DNA of 64,000 bases, from assembly GCA_963841205.1 (NCBI GenBank), contig CAWJCH010000015.1, positions 248,001 to 312,000 of the forward strand. The letters run 5' to 3'. Source of the DNA: CAWAWP01 sp963841205 (GTDB lineage Bacteria > Chloroflexota > Ktedonobacteria > Ktedonobacterales > JADMIN01). Below the pieces are notes generated by a model that did not search any database, was not told where the DNA came from, and worked only from the letters and a program-made list of their open reading frames with translations. Of this stretch, positions 51,057-59,933 are shown piece by piece. Each line of letters starts with the position of its first letter. Positions within the stretch are counted from its first letter, which is position 1. The position numbers and the translations under genes were made by a program.

Positions 51057-53729
51057 ATGCCGCCGACACCGCCCACGTCCGCGCCGGATTTCGCCTCGTC
51101 ATTGCGACGATTCCGCCTTGCGCGCGGACTGAGCCAGGAAGAGCTCGCGGCGAAGGCGGGCATCAGCGTCACCTCGGTCAGCTATCTGGAACGTGGGCTG
51201 ACGCGCCTGCCCCATCGCGATACGGTACAGTTGCTCGCTACCGCGCTCGCGCTCACCGCCGAGGAAAACGAAGGGTTTCTGCAGTCTGCACGTCGCGCCC
51301 GCACCGATGAGACGGCGGAGGCGAGCCAGACGCCTCTGTCGCGCGATGGATCGGCGCCGGGCGAACAGTCCGCGGTCGCGCTGCCGTCATACCGCTTGGC
51401 GCCACCGCTCACCCGGCTACTTGGCCGCGAGCACGAGGAGGCGACCGTCGTCGGCCTCCTCTCGCGAGAAAGCGTACGCCTGCTGACCCTCACCGGACCT
51501 GCCGGTGTGGGAAAGACGCGTCTGGCCCTGCAGGCCGCCGATTCGCTCCGTGAACAGCAGGGCGTCGAGCTCATTTTCGTCGATCTTGTCGCCGTCGCGC
51601 AGGCTGGACGGGTGCTACAGGCAATCGGGCAGGCACTTGGCGTGCGCGACGCGGGCGACCTTCCGCTGCTCGACGCGTTGGTCTCTGCGATGGGCGATCG
51701 GCGCCTGCTGCTCGTGCTGGACAACTTTGAGCATCTGCTTGCCGCGGCGCCGGTCTGCGCGGCGCTCTTGGGGGCGTGTCCTCGTGCGAAGGCGCTGGCG
51801 ACGAGTCGAGCGGCGCTCAACATCCGTGGCGAGCATGAGATCGTGGTGAGTCCGTTGCCGGTGCCCGACATCCAATCGCTGCCGACGGTCGCCGAGCTTG
51901 AGCGGTTTGGCGCGGTGGCGCTCTTCGTCGAGCGGGCACGCACGGTTCGCCATGATTTCGCGCTCTCCACCGGGGAGCAGGGGCGACTGGTGGCGACGAT
52001 CTGCGCACGGCTGGACGGCCTGCCGCTGGCGATCGAGCTGGCGGCGGCGCAGGTGAAGCACTTCTCGCTCGCGGAGCTGGCCGCGCGGCTGGAAGGGATC
52101 GCGCCGCTGGATCTGCTGGTGGGCGGACCACGCGATCTGGCGGACCATCAGCGGGCGATGCGCTCGACCGTCGAGTGGGGCTACGAGCTGCTCTCAGCGG
52201 AGGAGCGCTCGGTCTTCCGCGCGCTGGGAGTGTTTCCCGGTGGCGCGACGGTTGATGGTCTGGTGGCGGTGGCATCGCTGGAGCCGGAAATCATTGCGAG
52301 CCGGCTGGCGTCGCTGATCGAGGCGAATCTCGTGCGACGTGTCGGCGAACAGGGCGAGCCGCGCTACGATCTCCTCGTGATCGTGCGAGCCTATGCGCTC
52401 GAACGGCTGCGCGCCGAGGACGAACTTGACCCGGCAGGACGCCGCTTCGTCGCGTACATCACGCATCTCATAGATGCCCTCAGCCTCACCTCGATTGCCG
52501 TGCAGACCGCCGCGCTTAATCGATTGGTGCCTGAGCACGACAACATACGCGCCGTCCTCGACTGGATTCTGGAGTCGAACGAGATACAGGTGGGTCTGCG
52601 CCTCTGCGCAAAGCTGCGCCAATTCTGGGAGCTTCGCGGCTTCGCGGTGGAGGGCGCAGAATGGATGGAAAGGCTCTTGGCGCGTGCTGAGCCGCCACAC
52701 AACGCGGACGAGATCGAGGCACAGTCGGTCGGTTGGAAGGTCTTGATGGTCATGGACCACCGGCTGAGCCGCTTTCAGCGCGCCGCCGAGGCAGGTGAAC
52801 GCGCGCTGGCGCTAGAGCGCCAACGGGGGGATGCGTTGGGGCTCGCCCATGCGCTGAACAACCTGGCGAACCCGACGACAGCCCTCGGTGACTTCGACCG
52901 CGCGGAGGAGCTTTACCAGGAAAGCCTGGCGAACTATCGTGCGCTCGGCGAAAGGGTCGCCGAGGAAACGTCGCTCTTGAATCTGGGCGAGCTGCGCATG
53001 CAGCAAGGGCGCTACGATGAGGCGCTGGCGCTGCACGACGCGGCGCTCGCGATCAGCCAGTCGCTGGGTGTCGGTGAGCAGGAGGCGTCGCGGGCGCTGA
53101 TCCTCTCGAACAAAGGCGATACGCTGATCATGATGGATAGGCCCGACGAGGCCCGCACCACCCTCCTAGAGAGCCAGCGACTCTACGACGAGTACAATCA
53201 GCCGATCGTGCTGGCGCTGAACGCCCTCGGACGCGCCTGTTGGCGACTTGGCAACTTCTCCGAGGCGCTAACCGCTCTGGAGCGGTCCATGCGCCACTCG
53301 CGGCGGCAAGACGATGTCGCGTCGTTGGCACAGGCCCTCTGCATCGCGGCTGGCGTGGCTTTCGCGCAGGGCGACATGACACTCACCTGGCAAGTCATCG
53401 GCGAGGCGAGCATCGTGGCGCCGCGTGTTAGCGATAGGAAGACCCAATGGCGCGTCATAGAGCGTGGCGCGGCGCTTGCGTGCCGTGAACGCGCGTGGGG
53501 CACCGCCGCACGACTCTATGCCGCCGCGGAGCAGGGCCGCGCCGCCGTACGTGATCTCGTCGATCCGGCGGAGCGTGAGCTGCGTGCCTCGGATCGCGCC
53601 GCTATCCTCGATGCACTTGGCGAAACGGAGTGCGCGGATGCCACGCGAGTGGGGCAGGCGCTGTCGCTCGACGAAGCCATCGAGTTGCTGCGCGGCGCTA
53701 TCACCACGCCGCCCAGCGGCGGCCAATGA
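51057..53729 (+). CDS. XRE-NB-ARC-TPR (STAND) transcriptional regulator
   Basis: 890 residues. GGAGGAG lies 3-4 bases before the ATG. N-terminal helix-turn-helix (about 14-66): FRLARGLSQEELAAKAGISVTSVSYLERG. The ATPase: Walker A LTGPAGVGKTRLALQ (about 146-158), Walker B LLLVLDNFEHLL, then an LATSR sensor, GLPLAIELAAAQVKH and a winged helix. The C-terminal half is TPR-like with ELYQESLANYRALGERVAEE and EALALHDAALAISQSLG motifs. STAND proteins act as ATP-driven molecular switches. The ligand sensed by the TPR part and the target promoter are unknown. This architecture is frequent in Chloroflexota. Confidence 0.92.
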   Translation: MPPTPPTSAPDFASSLRRFRLARGLSQEELAAKAGISVTSVSYLERGLTRLPHRDTVQLLATALALTAEENEGFLQSARRARTDETAEASQTPLSRDGSAPGEQSAVALPSYRLAPPLTRLLGREHEEATVVGLLSRESVRLLTLTGPAGVGKTRLALQAADSLREQQGVELIFVDLVAVAQAGRVLQAIGQALGVRDAGDLPLLDALVSAMGDRRLLLVLDNFEHLLAAAPVCAALLGACPRAKALATSRAALNIRGEHEIVVSPLPVPDIQSLPTVAELERFGAVALFVERARTVRHDFALSTGEQGRLVATICARLDGLPLAIELAAAQVKHFSLAELAARLEGIAPLDLLVGGPRDLADHQRAMRSTVEWGYELLSAEERSVFRALGVFPGGATVDGLVAVASLEPEIIASRLASLIEANLVRRVGEQGEPRYDLLVIVRAYALERLRAEDELDPAGRRFVAYITHLIDALSLTSIAVQTAALNRLVPEHDNIRAVLDWILESNEIQVGLRLCAKLRQFWELRGFAVEGAEWMERLLARAEPPHNADEIEAQSVGWKVLMVMDHRLSRFQRAAEAGERALALERQRGDALGLAHALNNLANPTTALGDFDRAEELYQESLANYRALGERVAEETSLLNLGELRMQQGRYDEALALHDAALAISQSLGVGEQEASRALILSNKGDTLIMMDRPDEARTTLLESQRLYDEYNQPIVLALNALGRACWRLGNFSEALTALERSMRHSRRQDDVASLAQALCIAAGVAFAQGDMTLTWQVIGEASIVAPRVSDRKTQWRVIERGAALACRERAWGTAARLYAAAEQGRAAVRDLVDPAERELRASDRAAILDALGETECADATRVGQALSLDEAIELLRGAITTPPSGGQ

Positions 53730-53867
53730 ATATGCAACAGCGACCGCGGGGCGATCCGGTGTAACGTTTCGTCATATCGGGCGGTTTGATCATGTTGCGC
53801 GCGGAATGATACACTGTCATACAGTGGGATATTTGTTCTAGCCGCGGGTTTTCGGTCCCCGGCTCTG

Positions 53868-54476
53868 ATGGGAGCGGATGTGACAAAAGCGGCAGAATCG
53901 GCAGGATTTCCTCCCCATCCTGACGGCGGCAACGTGAATGTGTCCTCGATTCCGCCCGAGGCGTTCGCCTGGTTCGAGGGCGAGGGGCTGTTGCGCTCGC
54001 GGGTGATCGCCGACGAGCATGGCAACGTGTCGGAGGACGTGCGCCCGCCGGTCGTCGCGCTTGGCCCGCGAGACGACGACTTCGTCTGGGCGCCGATCCC
54101 CGAGTGTCAGCGGTATCCCGGCAAGCCGCTCGCCGAGATGACAGTGGAGGACTACAACGCTTTCCTCTACCGCTGGTTCGAGGCGGGCGTTCGCGTCGGC
54201 GACGTTCGCTGCGCGCAGTGCGGGCGGCTGATCCTCGACGACTACGAAGACCTCCCCGATCGCGACACCTGGGACGCCATCCTGATCGAGCAAGAACTGG
54301 TCGCCTGGATGGTGGTCCACTTCGACTGCAAAAAGCCACTGCCCAAGAAGCTAAAGGGCATGAACCCCTTCGACCTGCGGCCGCGCGACCCGTCGACGTA
54401 TGACCTGTCCGGAGTGGAAATTCAGCGGAATGTGACCACAGAGGTCACGGAGGACACAGGGGTAGAAGGAGAATGA
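53868..54476 (+). CDS. Unknown protein with repeat-derived ends
   Basis: 202 residues, not recognised. The core (IPPEAFAWFEGEGLLRSRVI, VVALGPRDDDFVWAPIPECQ, YNAFLYRWFEAGVRVGDVRC) has an ordered composition, and CAQCGRLILDDYEDL gives one C-x-x-C pair. The N-terminal KAAESAGF is encoded by the AAAAGCGGCAGAA-type repeat and the C-terminal VTTEVTEDTGVEGE by the CTCTG-type repeat in reverse, so both ends seem to have been added by dispersed repeats. The ATG at 53868 has a poor ribosome site; a GTG near 53936 is an alternative start. Confidence 0.6.
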   Translation: MGADVTKAAESAGFPPHPDGGNVNVSSIPPEAFAWFEGEGLLRSRVIADEHGNVSEDVRPPVVALGPRDDDFVWAPIPECQRYPGKPLAEMTVEDYNAFLYRWFEAGVRVGDVRCAQCGRLILDDYEDLPDRDTWDAILIEQELVAWMVVHFDCKKPLPKKLKGMNPFDLRPRDPSTYDLSGVEIQRNVTTEVTEDTGVEGE

Positions 54477-54623
54477 CTAGAGATGCAGTATCTCAAGACT
54501 CAGCATCTCACATTCGCCGATGTGCACGGCATTGAGAGGAAGCCTCCAAACACCTATTCACGCTATTTTCTCACTCCGCTGAACTCTGTATTCTCTGCGA
54601 CCGCTGTGGTCAAATCTCTGCGT
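54431..54623. repeat. Inverted pair of dispersed CTCTG-type repeats
   Basis: 54431-54470 (minus orientation, GACCACAGAGGTCACGGAGG) and 54585-54623 (plus orientation, CTCTGCGACCGCTGTGGTCA) are related and face each other across the end of the 53868 gene and the leader of polX. The family is the one inserted in leuS. Confidence 0.75.
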
Positions 54624-54655
54624 ATCTCCCGCTCCTCTCCCGAAGGAGGCACCGC

Positions 54656-56398
54656 ATGGACAAGGGGCAGGTGACGGCGATCCTGGAGGAGGTCGGCAAT
54701 CTGCTGGAGCTCTCCGGCGGCAATCCCTTCGAGACGCGCGCCTACCAGAATGCCGCGCGGACGCTTGGCGCCCAGGAGGGCGACATCGAGGAGATGGTGC
54801 GCGATCGCTCGATTGAACGCGTACCGGGGCTCGGCAAGACGCTGGTGGCGCGCATCACGGAACTCGTCACGACCGGGCACATGGCGCTCTACGACGAGCT
54901 GCAAGACCAGGTGCCGCCTGGGCTTCGCCAGATGCTGCGCATCCCCGGCCTCGGACCCAAGCGCATCCGCCAGATCCATGACGCGCTGGCGATCTCCACG
55001 GTCGAGGAGCTTAAGAACGCGGCTGAAACGGGTCAACTCGCCACGCTGCCCGGCTTCGGCGTCAAGAGCCAGGAGAAGATCCTGCAGGGCATCGCCTTCC
55101 TGAGCGAGCATCAGGACAAGTATCGCTATGACGTCGCCGCCGACGCGGCTGAGCGCGTCTTGTCGCGGCTGCGGGCGCTGCCGCAGGTGGTGCGGATCGA
55201 GGTGGCCGGGAGCATCCGCCGGCGCAAAGAAGTCTCCAAAGACATGGACATCGTCGCCAGTGTGGCGCGCGACGAGGACCGCATGCCGATCATGCGGGCG
55301 TTGGTAGGGTCGCCCGACGTAGCCTCGATCACCGGCGAGGGCGAGACGAAGACCAGCGTCGTGCTGAAGATGGGCATGGCGGTCGATCTGCGCGTCGTGC
55401 TCGACGACCAGTATCCGTACCTGTTGCAGCACTTCACCGGCTCGAAGGAGCACAACGTCGCGCTGCGCACCTACTTTCATCCGCGCGGCATCAAGATCAA
55501 TGAGTACGGCATCTTCAGGGGCGATACACTGATCCCCTGCAAGGACGAAGTCGAGATCTATCGCGCGCTCGGCATGCAGTACGTCGAGCCGGAGCTGCGC
55601 GAGGATATGGGCGAGATCCAGGCGGCGCGCGAGAACGCGTTGCCCGATCTCGTGGTCGAGTCTGACCTCCGCGGCATCCTGCACGTCCACAGCACATGGA
55701 GCGATGGCGGCGCCTCGATCCACGAGATGGCGGAGGCGGCGCGCGCGATGGGCATGCGCTATCTCGGAATGTGCGACCACAGCCAGCTCGCAGCCTACGC
55801 CAACGGGCTGACGCCGGCGCGCGTGCGCCAGCAGCAGGAGGAGATCGACCGACTCAACGACGAGTACGCCGGCGCGTTCCGCATCCTCAAAGGCACGGAG
55901 TGCGACATCTTGAAGGACGGCGCGCTGGACTACGACGAAAAGACGCTCGCCAGCTTCGACTTCGTCGTCGCCTCGATTCACAGCCATTTCGAGCTGCCGC
56001 CCGCCGAGCAGACGCAACGTCTGCTTCACGCGCTGGAGAACCCATATCTCTCGATCCTGGGCCACCCGACGGGGCGCATCCTGCTGGAGAGAGCCGGCTA
56101 TAATCCCGACCTCAACGCGGTGATCGACCGCGCGGGCGAGCTGGGCGTCTGCATCGAGCTGAACGCCGACCCGCACCGCTTCGACCTCGACTGGCGCTTC
56201 CATCGGCGTGCCACCGAGCGTGGAATCCGCATCCCAATCTGCCCCGACGCGCACACGCCCGGCGGGCTGCGCAACATCACCTACGGCATCGGCATCGCGC
56301 GCAAGGGGTGGCTCACCAAGGCCGACGTGCTCAATGCGCTCGAATGCGACGACCTCGTGACATTCTTCCAGCAGCAGCGAGCCAAGCGGGGAGTGTAG
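54656..56398 (+). CDS. polX: Family X DNA polymerase with PHP domain
   Basis: 580 residues. AAGGAGG lies 7 bases before the ATG. It fills short gaps in base-excision repair. An N-terminal 8-kDa-like region (NPFETRAYQNAARTLGAQEG) and helix-hairpin-helix motifs (VPGLGKTLVARI, IPGLGPKRIRQI, LPGFGVKSQEKIL) are followed by the palm: VAGSIRRRKEVSKDMDIVAS (two Asp at about 194 and 196) and MAVDLRVV (third Asp). TGSKEHNVALRTYFHPRGIK then EYG is the nucleotide end. The C-terminal PHP domain starts at about 341 (LHVHSTWSDG, CDHSQLAAYANGL, ILKGTECDIL, SIHSHFELP, GHPTGRIL, ICPDAHTP), with its metal-binding His/Asp set intact, as in bacterial PolX exonucleases. Confidence 0.96.
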   Translation: MDKGQVTAILEEVGNLLELSGGNPFETRAYQNAARTLGAQEGDIEEMVRDRSIERVPGLGKTLVARITELVTTGHMALYDELQDQVPPGLRQMLRIPGLGPKRIRQIHDALAISTVEELKNAAETGQLATLPGFGVKSQEKILQGIAFLSEHQDKYRYDVAADAAERVLSRLRALPQVVRIEVAGSIRRRKEVSKDMDIVASVARDEDRMPIMRALVGSPDVASITGEGETKTSVVLKMGMAVDLRVVLDDQYPYLLQHFTGSKEHNVALRTYFHPRGIKINEYGIFRGDTLIPCKDEVEIYRALGMQYVEPELREDMGEIQAARENALPDLVVESDLRGILHVHSTWSDGGASIHEMAEAARAMGMRYLGMCDHSQLAAYANGLTPARVRQQQEEIDRLNDEYAGAFRILKGTECDILKDGALDYDEKTLASFDFVVASIHSHFELPPAEQTQRLLHALENPYLSILGHPTGRILLERAGYNPDLNAVIDRAGELGVCIELNADPHRFDLDWRFHRRATERGIRIPICPDAHTPGGLRNITYGIGIARKGWLTKADVLNALECDDLVTFFQQQRAKRGV

Positions 56399-56399
56399 C

Positions 56400-57253
56400 A
56401 TGTTGCTGGAGCTCGCCGTGGGCGATGCCTATGGGGCTGGCTTTGAGTACGCCGACGCGGATACGGTTGCCGCGAAGAACGACCTGTCGCACTACGTGCG
56501 GCATCCGCGCCACCGCATCAGCCCGGGACGCTACACCGACGACACGCAGATGAGTCTCGCCATCGCCGAAGCGATACTCTCTGATACTCTCTGATGCTCC
56601 TTGGACTCCGCTCGCGCTCGCCGACGGGTTCGTACGGGCGTTCAAGCGCGATCCGCGCGAAGGTTATTCAGCGAGCTTCTATGACTTCCTGCGCCATGTG
56701 CAATCCGGAGCGCAGTTTTTGGCAGAGATTCGGCCGGAGAGTGACAAGAGCGGCGCGGCGATGCGCGCTGCGCCGCTAGGGGTCTTCCCCACGATAGGGG
56801 AGGTCGTTGCCAGGGCAACGGCGCAGGCCAAGCTAACGCATGACACGCCCGATGGGATTAATTCCGCACTAGCCGCGGCGCTGATGACGCACTATTTCCT
56901 CTACCGGCTCGGCCCGAAGGCTGAGCTTGGAGCATTCGTAGCGCGGCATGTTCCGGGAGACTGGGCACAGCCCTGGCATGGCAAGGTGAAGAGCAAGGGT
57001 CCTATGAGCGTTCGCGCGGCGATCACCGCAATCGTGGAGAACGCCAGCATGAGCGACGTGCTGCGGGCCTGCGTCGCCTTCACCGGCGACGTAGACACGG
57101 TGGCAGCTATTGCGCTTGCCGCAGGTTCCTGTGCCGCCGAGATCGCGCACGACATGCCGCAGCATCTCATCTACGGACTGGAAGACGGCCCATATCGGAC
57201 GTCGCTACATCGAAGCATTGGACGCGCAATTGCTTGCGCGCGTGGGGCGCTAA
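56400..57253 (+). pseudogene. ADP-ribosylglycohydrolase family, broken by two indels
   Basis: It begins LLELAVGDAYGAGFEYADAD and YTDDTQMSLAIAEAIL, typical of ADP-ribosylglycohydrolases, with the D-D-T metal site. A 10-bp exact duplication (ACTCTCTGAT at 56576 and 56586) then shifts the frame. In the next frame GFVRAFKRDPREGYSASFYD, RHVQSGAQFLAEIR and the second metal motif TGDVDTVAAIALAAGS follow. An extra base near 57196 shifts it again before the natural end RRYIEALDAQLLARVGR. Removing the two changes restores one frame of about 280 codons. A sequencing error is possible for the single base but not likely for the clean 10-bp duplication. The start overlaps polX by spacing only (1 base after its stop). 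Confidence 0.82.
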
Positions 57254-57263
57254 TCACGTCGGT

Positions 57264-58428
57264 TCAAGCTTCCAGCAAGGGACCCTCATGGCCGCGGGCG
57301 GTGACGCTCTCGACGCCGGTGACGCGCCCATTCTCGACGATGAGCGCGGCGTCGAAGTTGTTGACAGTGGGGCAGACGTGGCGCGGAATGAGGTAGAGCG
57401 TCTCGCCTATGGCTGGCGGCGTAGCTCCCAACGCCACGAGCATCGGCTGGTGTTCCTCGCTGAGGTGCTGAGGCGTGAGCTCGGGATGACCGAGGGCGAG
57501 GCAGGCGGGCGCGCCCATGTCTGCGGCGAGCGCTTTGGCGCCCGCGTCGCAGGTGATGCGATCAGATGTAGGATGGCTGATGACGGTGGAGACGACGACC
57601 ACTGCCGGTCGATAACCGTACTCGGCGGGAAGCTGGCTGAGGCTGGTGCAGTCCGCGTAGACGACGGTGCCAGGTGAGACGCGATGCAAGAAGGGTGCGT
57701 CCCTGAAGCGCGAGTAGGAGAGCGAGGCGGGCAGTGTTGGTGTGCCGGCGGTGATAACCTCTGTGACGGGCATACCCGCGCCGTTCAGCGCCTCCACCAG
57801 CTCCAAGAGGCGGCCGTAGCCTTGATGTGCCACATTCTCACGCTCCGTTGCGTCGTCATACCTGGCGAGGTGGCCGTCGTAGTAGTGCACGCCGCGCAGC
57901 TCTACGCCCGTGTCGGCGGCGACGCGCGCGAGCTCGAGGATCGCGTCGGTGCGAGACTGCTCCACGCCGGTGCGGTTCATGCCCGAGTTGACGTCGAGGA
58001 AGACGCCGATGGGCGTGGCCGACCACTGGCGGATCTGCCGCTCGCTCTCGACCAACGCCGAAATGCGGACCTGCGGATACAGCGCCGCGATCTGCTTGAT
58101 GCGCTCGACGTGCGGGCCGACGACGGCGAAGGCCAGCAGCACATCGGTGAAGCCGGCGTCACAGGCCGTCACCAGCTCAAGCGTGGTGGCGCACTTGCAG
58201 GCCATGACGCCCGCCGCGACCATCCGCCGCTGGATATAGGCAAGCTTGACCGTCTTGACGTGCGGACGCCAGCGACTGGGATCGCCGTTTACCAGGCGCA
58301 AGCGTCGCGGCGATGTTGGCGTCCACAATCTCAGGATAGATGGCGAGCGCGGGCGTGAGGACGTTGCTCGCGTCTTCGAGCCGGTACGGCGCGTCGGTGG
58401 AAAGCAGGGGGTGGTGGGCATCGATCAT
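57264..58428 (-). pseudogene. D-threonine aldolase/alanine-racemase-like PLP enzyme, frameshifted
   Basis: The first 43 codons (MIDAHHPLLSTDAPYRLEDA, then SNVLTPALAIYPEIVDANIAATL) and the rest (RLVNGDPSRWRPHVKTVKLA onward) lie in different frames; one extra base around 58297 separates them. The main part is a DSD1/D-TA type III-fold enzyme: RPHVKTVK with the PLP Lys, MACKCATTLELVTACDAGF, SGMNRTGVEQ, HYYDGHLA, VITAGTPTLPASL, SPGTVVYADC and the metal-binding end CPTVNN. It would act on D-amino acids. The ATG at 58428 has GAGGAG 7 bases upstream, so the gene was recently intact or the base is a sequencing error. Confidence 0.82.
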
Positions 58429-58529
58429 GGTCAGGCTCCTCGCTGAGCGGGATCATTGGCAGTCTCGGAACCGCACGAAGAGGATAGCACTGCTGGCGAT
58501 GCGGTGTACTGACACCGCCCGGGGTGGAT

Positions 58530-59828
58530 TCAATCTGGAGAAGGCGAGTCCGCGAGCCGACTGAGCTGCATCACGCTATCGGGCAGGACGCTCAGGAAGC
58601 GGTGCGCGCTGTGGTGGTAACAGAGCGGGTGAAGCGCCTCATCGCTCAGCAAGCGTTCACCGGTCGTGACATCCCAGACCGCCGTACCGCGCGCATCCGA
58701 GTACGAGAACAGGAAGGTGTCGAAGGTCAACGCACCGAACGGTCCGGGGAACCAACGCAGCAGGCGACCCGTTGTCACGTCATAGAACCTGACGCCATCA
58801 AGCGCCGGCTCCCACCGCGAGGAGTAGCCCCAGAGTGCTACAGTCCGCTCATCGATCCAGCAGCATGGCAAGTCCCAATCGTATTGCCCGCTCAGTTGAC
58901 GCCGAGTTGGACCATCCTCAGACTCCCACATGTTCTCGTTGCACCACCGTGTTAGGCTCCAGGTGACGGGCACGCCAAAAGGCTGCCAGACCCAGCCGTT
59001 GTCGAGAATCCAAGTGCTTTCTGGCGACACGCCGAGGCTACCGTGAAAGTAGTCCAGCGCACCATGTTTCGCGGGATCGTCTGGGGCATGAGGCTCAGTC
59101 GCGAATGCCCGCGGCGTCAGCATCTCTCCGGTTGCCGGATCAGAAATATCGAGGCGGCTCCATTCCATGCCGTGAATAAGTAGAACTCGGCCTTGGTTGA
59201 CGAAGAACGCCAGCGGGAAGTTTGACGCATCGGGATGATAGGCTCCGCGATCGAGCTGCATGGTGATCTGCCCGGTAGCACCATCAATGACCAATCCATG
59301 GGGCCCGCGCGTCTCTGCGATGGCGACGAAACGCCCATTCGGAGACGCGCGGAGTGTGAAAGGCTGTTTGAGCGTGAGAGGAGCGGGGAGTTGGAAAAAA
59401 TCCTCGATTGCTCCCCGTGCCAGATCAACGCGCGAGAGGATGCCACCTTCGCCGAGCATGAGGAAGTGTGGCTCGTATGAATCATCGATCGCGGCGATGG
59501 CGAGAGGAACGGCGGGCAACGGTCGCTCAGGCTCGATCCGCGTGTGCTCAAAGTGCAACAAAGTCCGCCGCTCGCGTACCGACGGGGAGCCTAGGGTACC
59601 CTCCCAAAATCCTTCGGACTCCACTGCCTCAAAGCATGCTTCACGGACTGGGCGGAGATTCGCCTCAACACCGCCAGGATCGCGGTCACACGCCATACAG
59701 ACGAGATCGTGATCCCAACTGTCGCTGGAGAAACGCTGGTAGTAATCGTCATCTGGGTTCGCAAGGAGATGTACACAGACGCTGCCCTTCCTAAAGGCGT
59801 TTGCGTGCGTGCAGATGATGGCCGTCAC
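58530..59828 (-). CDS. Unknown protein, probable beta-propeller (WD/kelch-like)
   Basis: 432 residues from a GTG at 59828 (GGAGG 7-8 bases upstream). The N-terminal ~110 residues contain CTHANAFRKG and CMACDRDPGG. From about 90 onward, repeated four-strand units can be seen (for example PNGRFVAIAETRGPHGLVID, LAFFVNQGRVLLIHGMEWSR, ESTWILDNGWVWQPFGV, VRFYDVTTGRLLRWFPGPFG, TAVWDVTTGERLLSDEAL), each ending in an Asp-Gly/Thr turn like WD blades. No catalytic motif. A 20-bp tandem duplication lies in its upstream region (59860-59899). Confidence 0.65.
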   Translation of the reverse strand: MTAIICTHANAFRKGSVCVHLLANPDDDYYQRFSSDSWDHDLVCMACDRDPGGVEANLRPVREACFEAVESEGFWEGTLGSPSVRERRTLLHFEHTRIEPERPLPAVPLAIAAIDDSYEPHFLMLGEGGILSRVDLARGAIEDFFQLPAPLTLKQPFTLRASPNGRFVAIAETRGPHGLVIDGATGQITMQLDRGAYHPDASNFPLAFFVNQGRVLLIHGMEWSRLDISDPATGEMLTPRAFATEPHAPDDPAKHGALDYFHGSLGVSPESTWILDNGWVWQPFGVPVTWSLTRWCNENMWESEDGPTRRQLSGQYDWDLPCCWIDERTVALWGYSSRWEPALDGVRFYDVTTGRLLRWFPGPFGALTFDTFLFSYSDARGTAVWDVTTGERLLSDEALHPLCYHHSAHRFLSVLPDSVMQLSRLADSPSPD

Positions 59829-59859
59829 CTTAAGACCTCCGAGAGGGTATGAGCACATA

Positions 59860-59899
59860 TATTGACTATGCTGCGCGAGTATTGACTATGCTGCGCGAG
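59860..59899. repeat. 20-bp exact tandem duplication
   Basis: TATTGACTATGCTGCGCGAG at 59860-59879 and again at 59880-59899. It lies between two leftward genes, upstream of the propeller-like gene. Confidence 0.95.
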
Positions 59900-59933
59900 G
59901 CCCATGCACAATTGCCAACGACCCACAATATCT

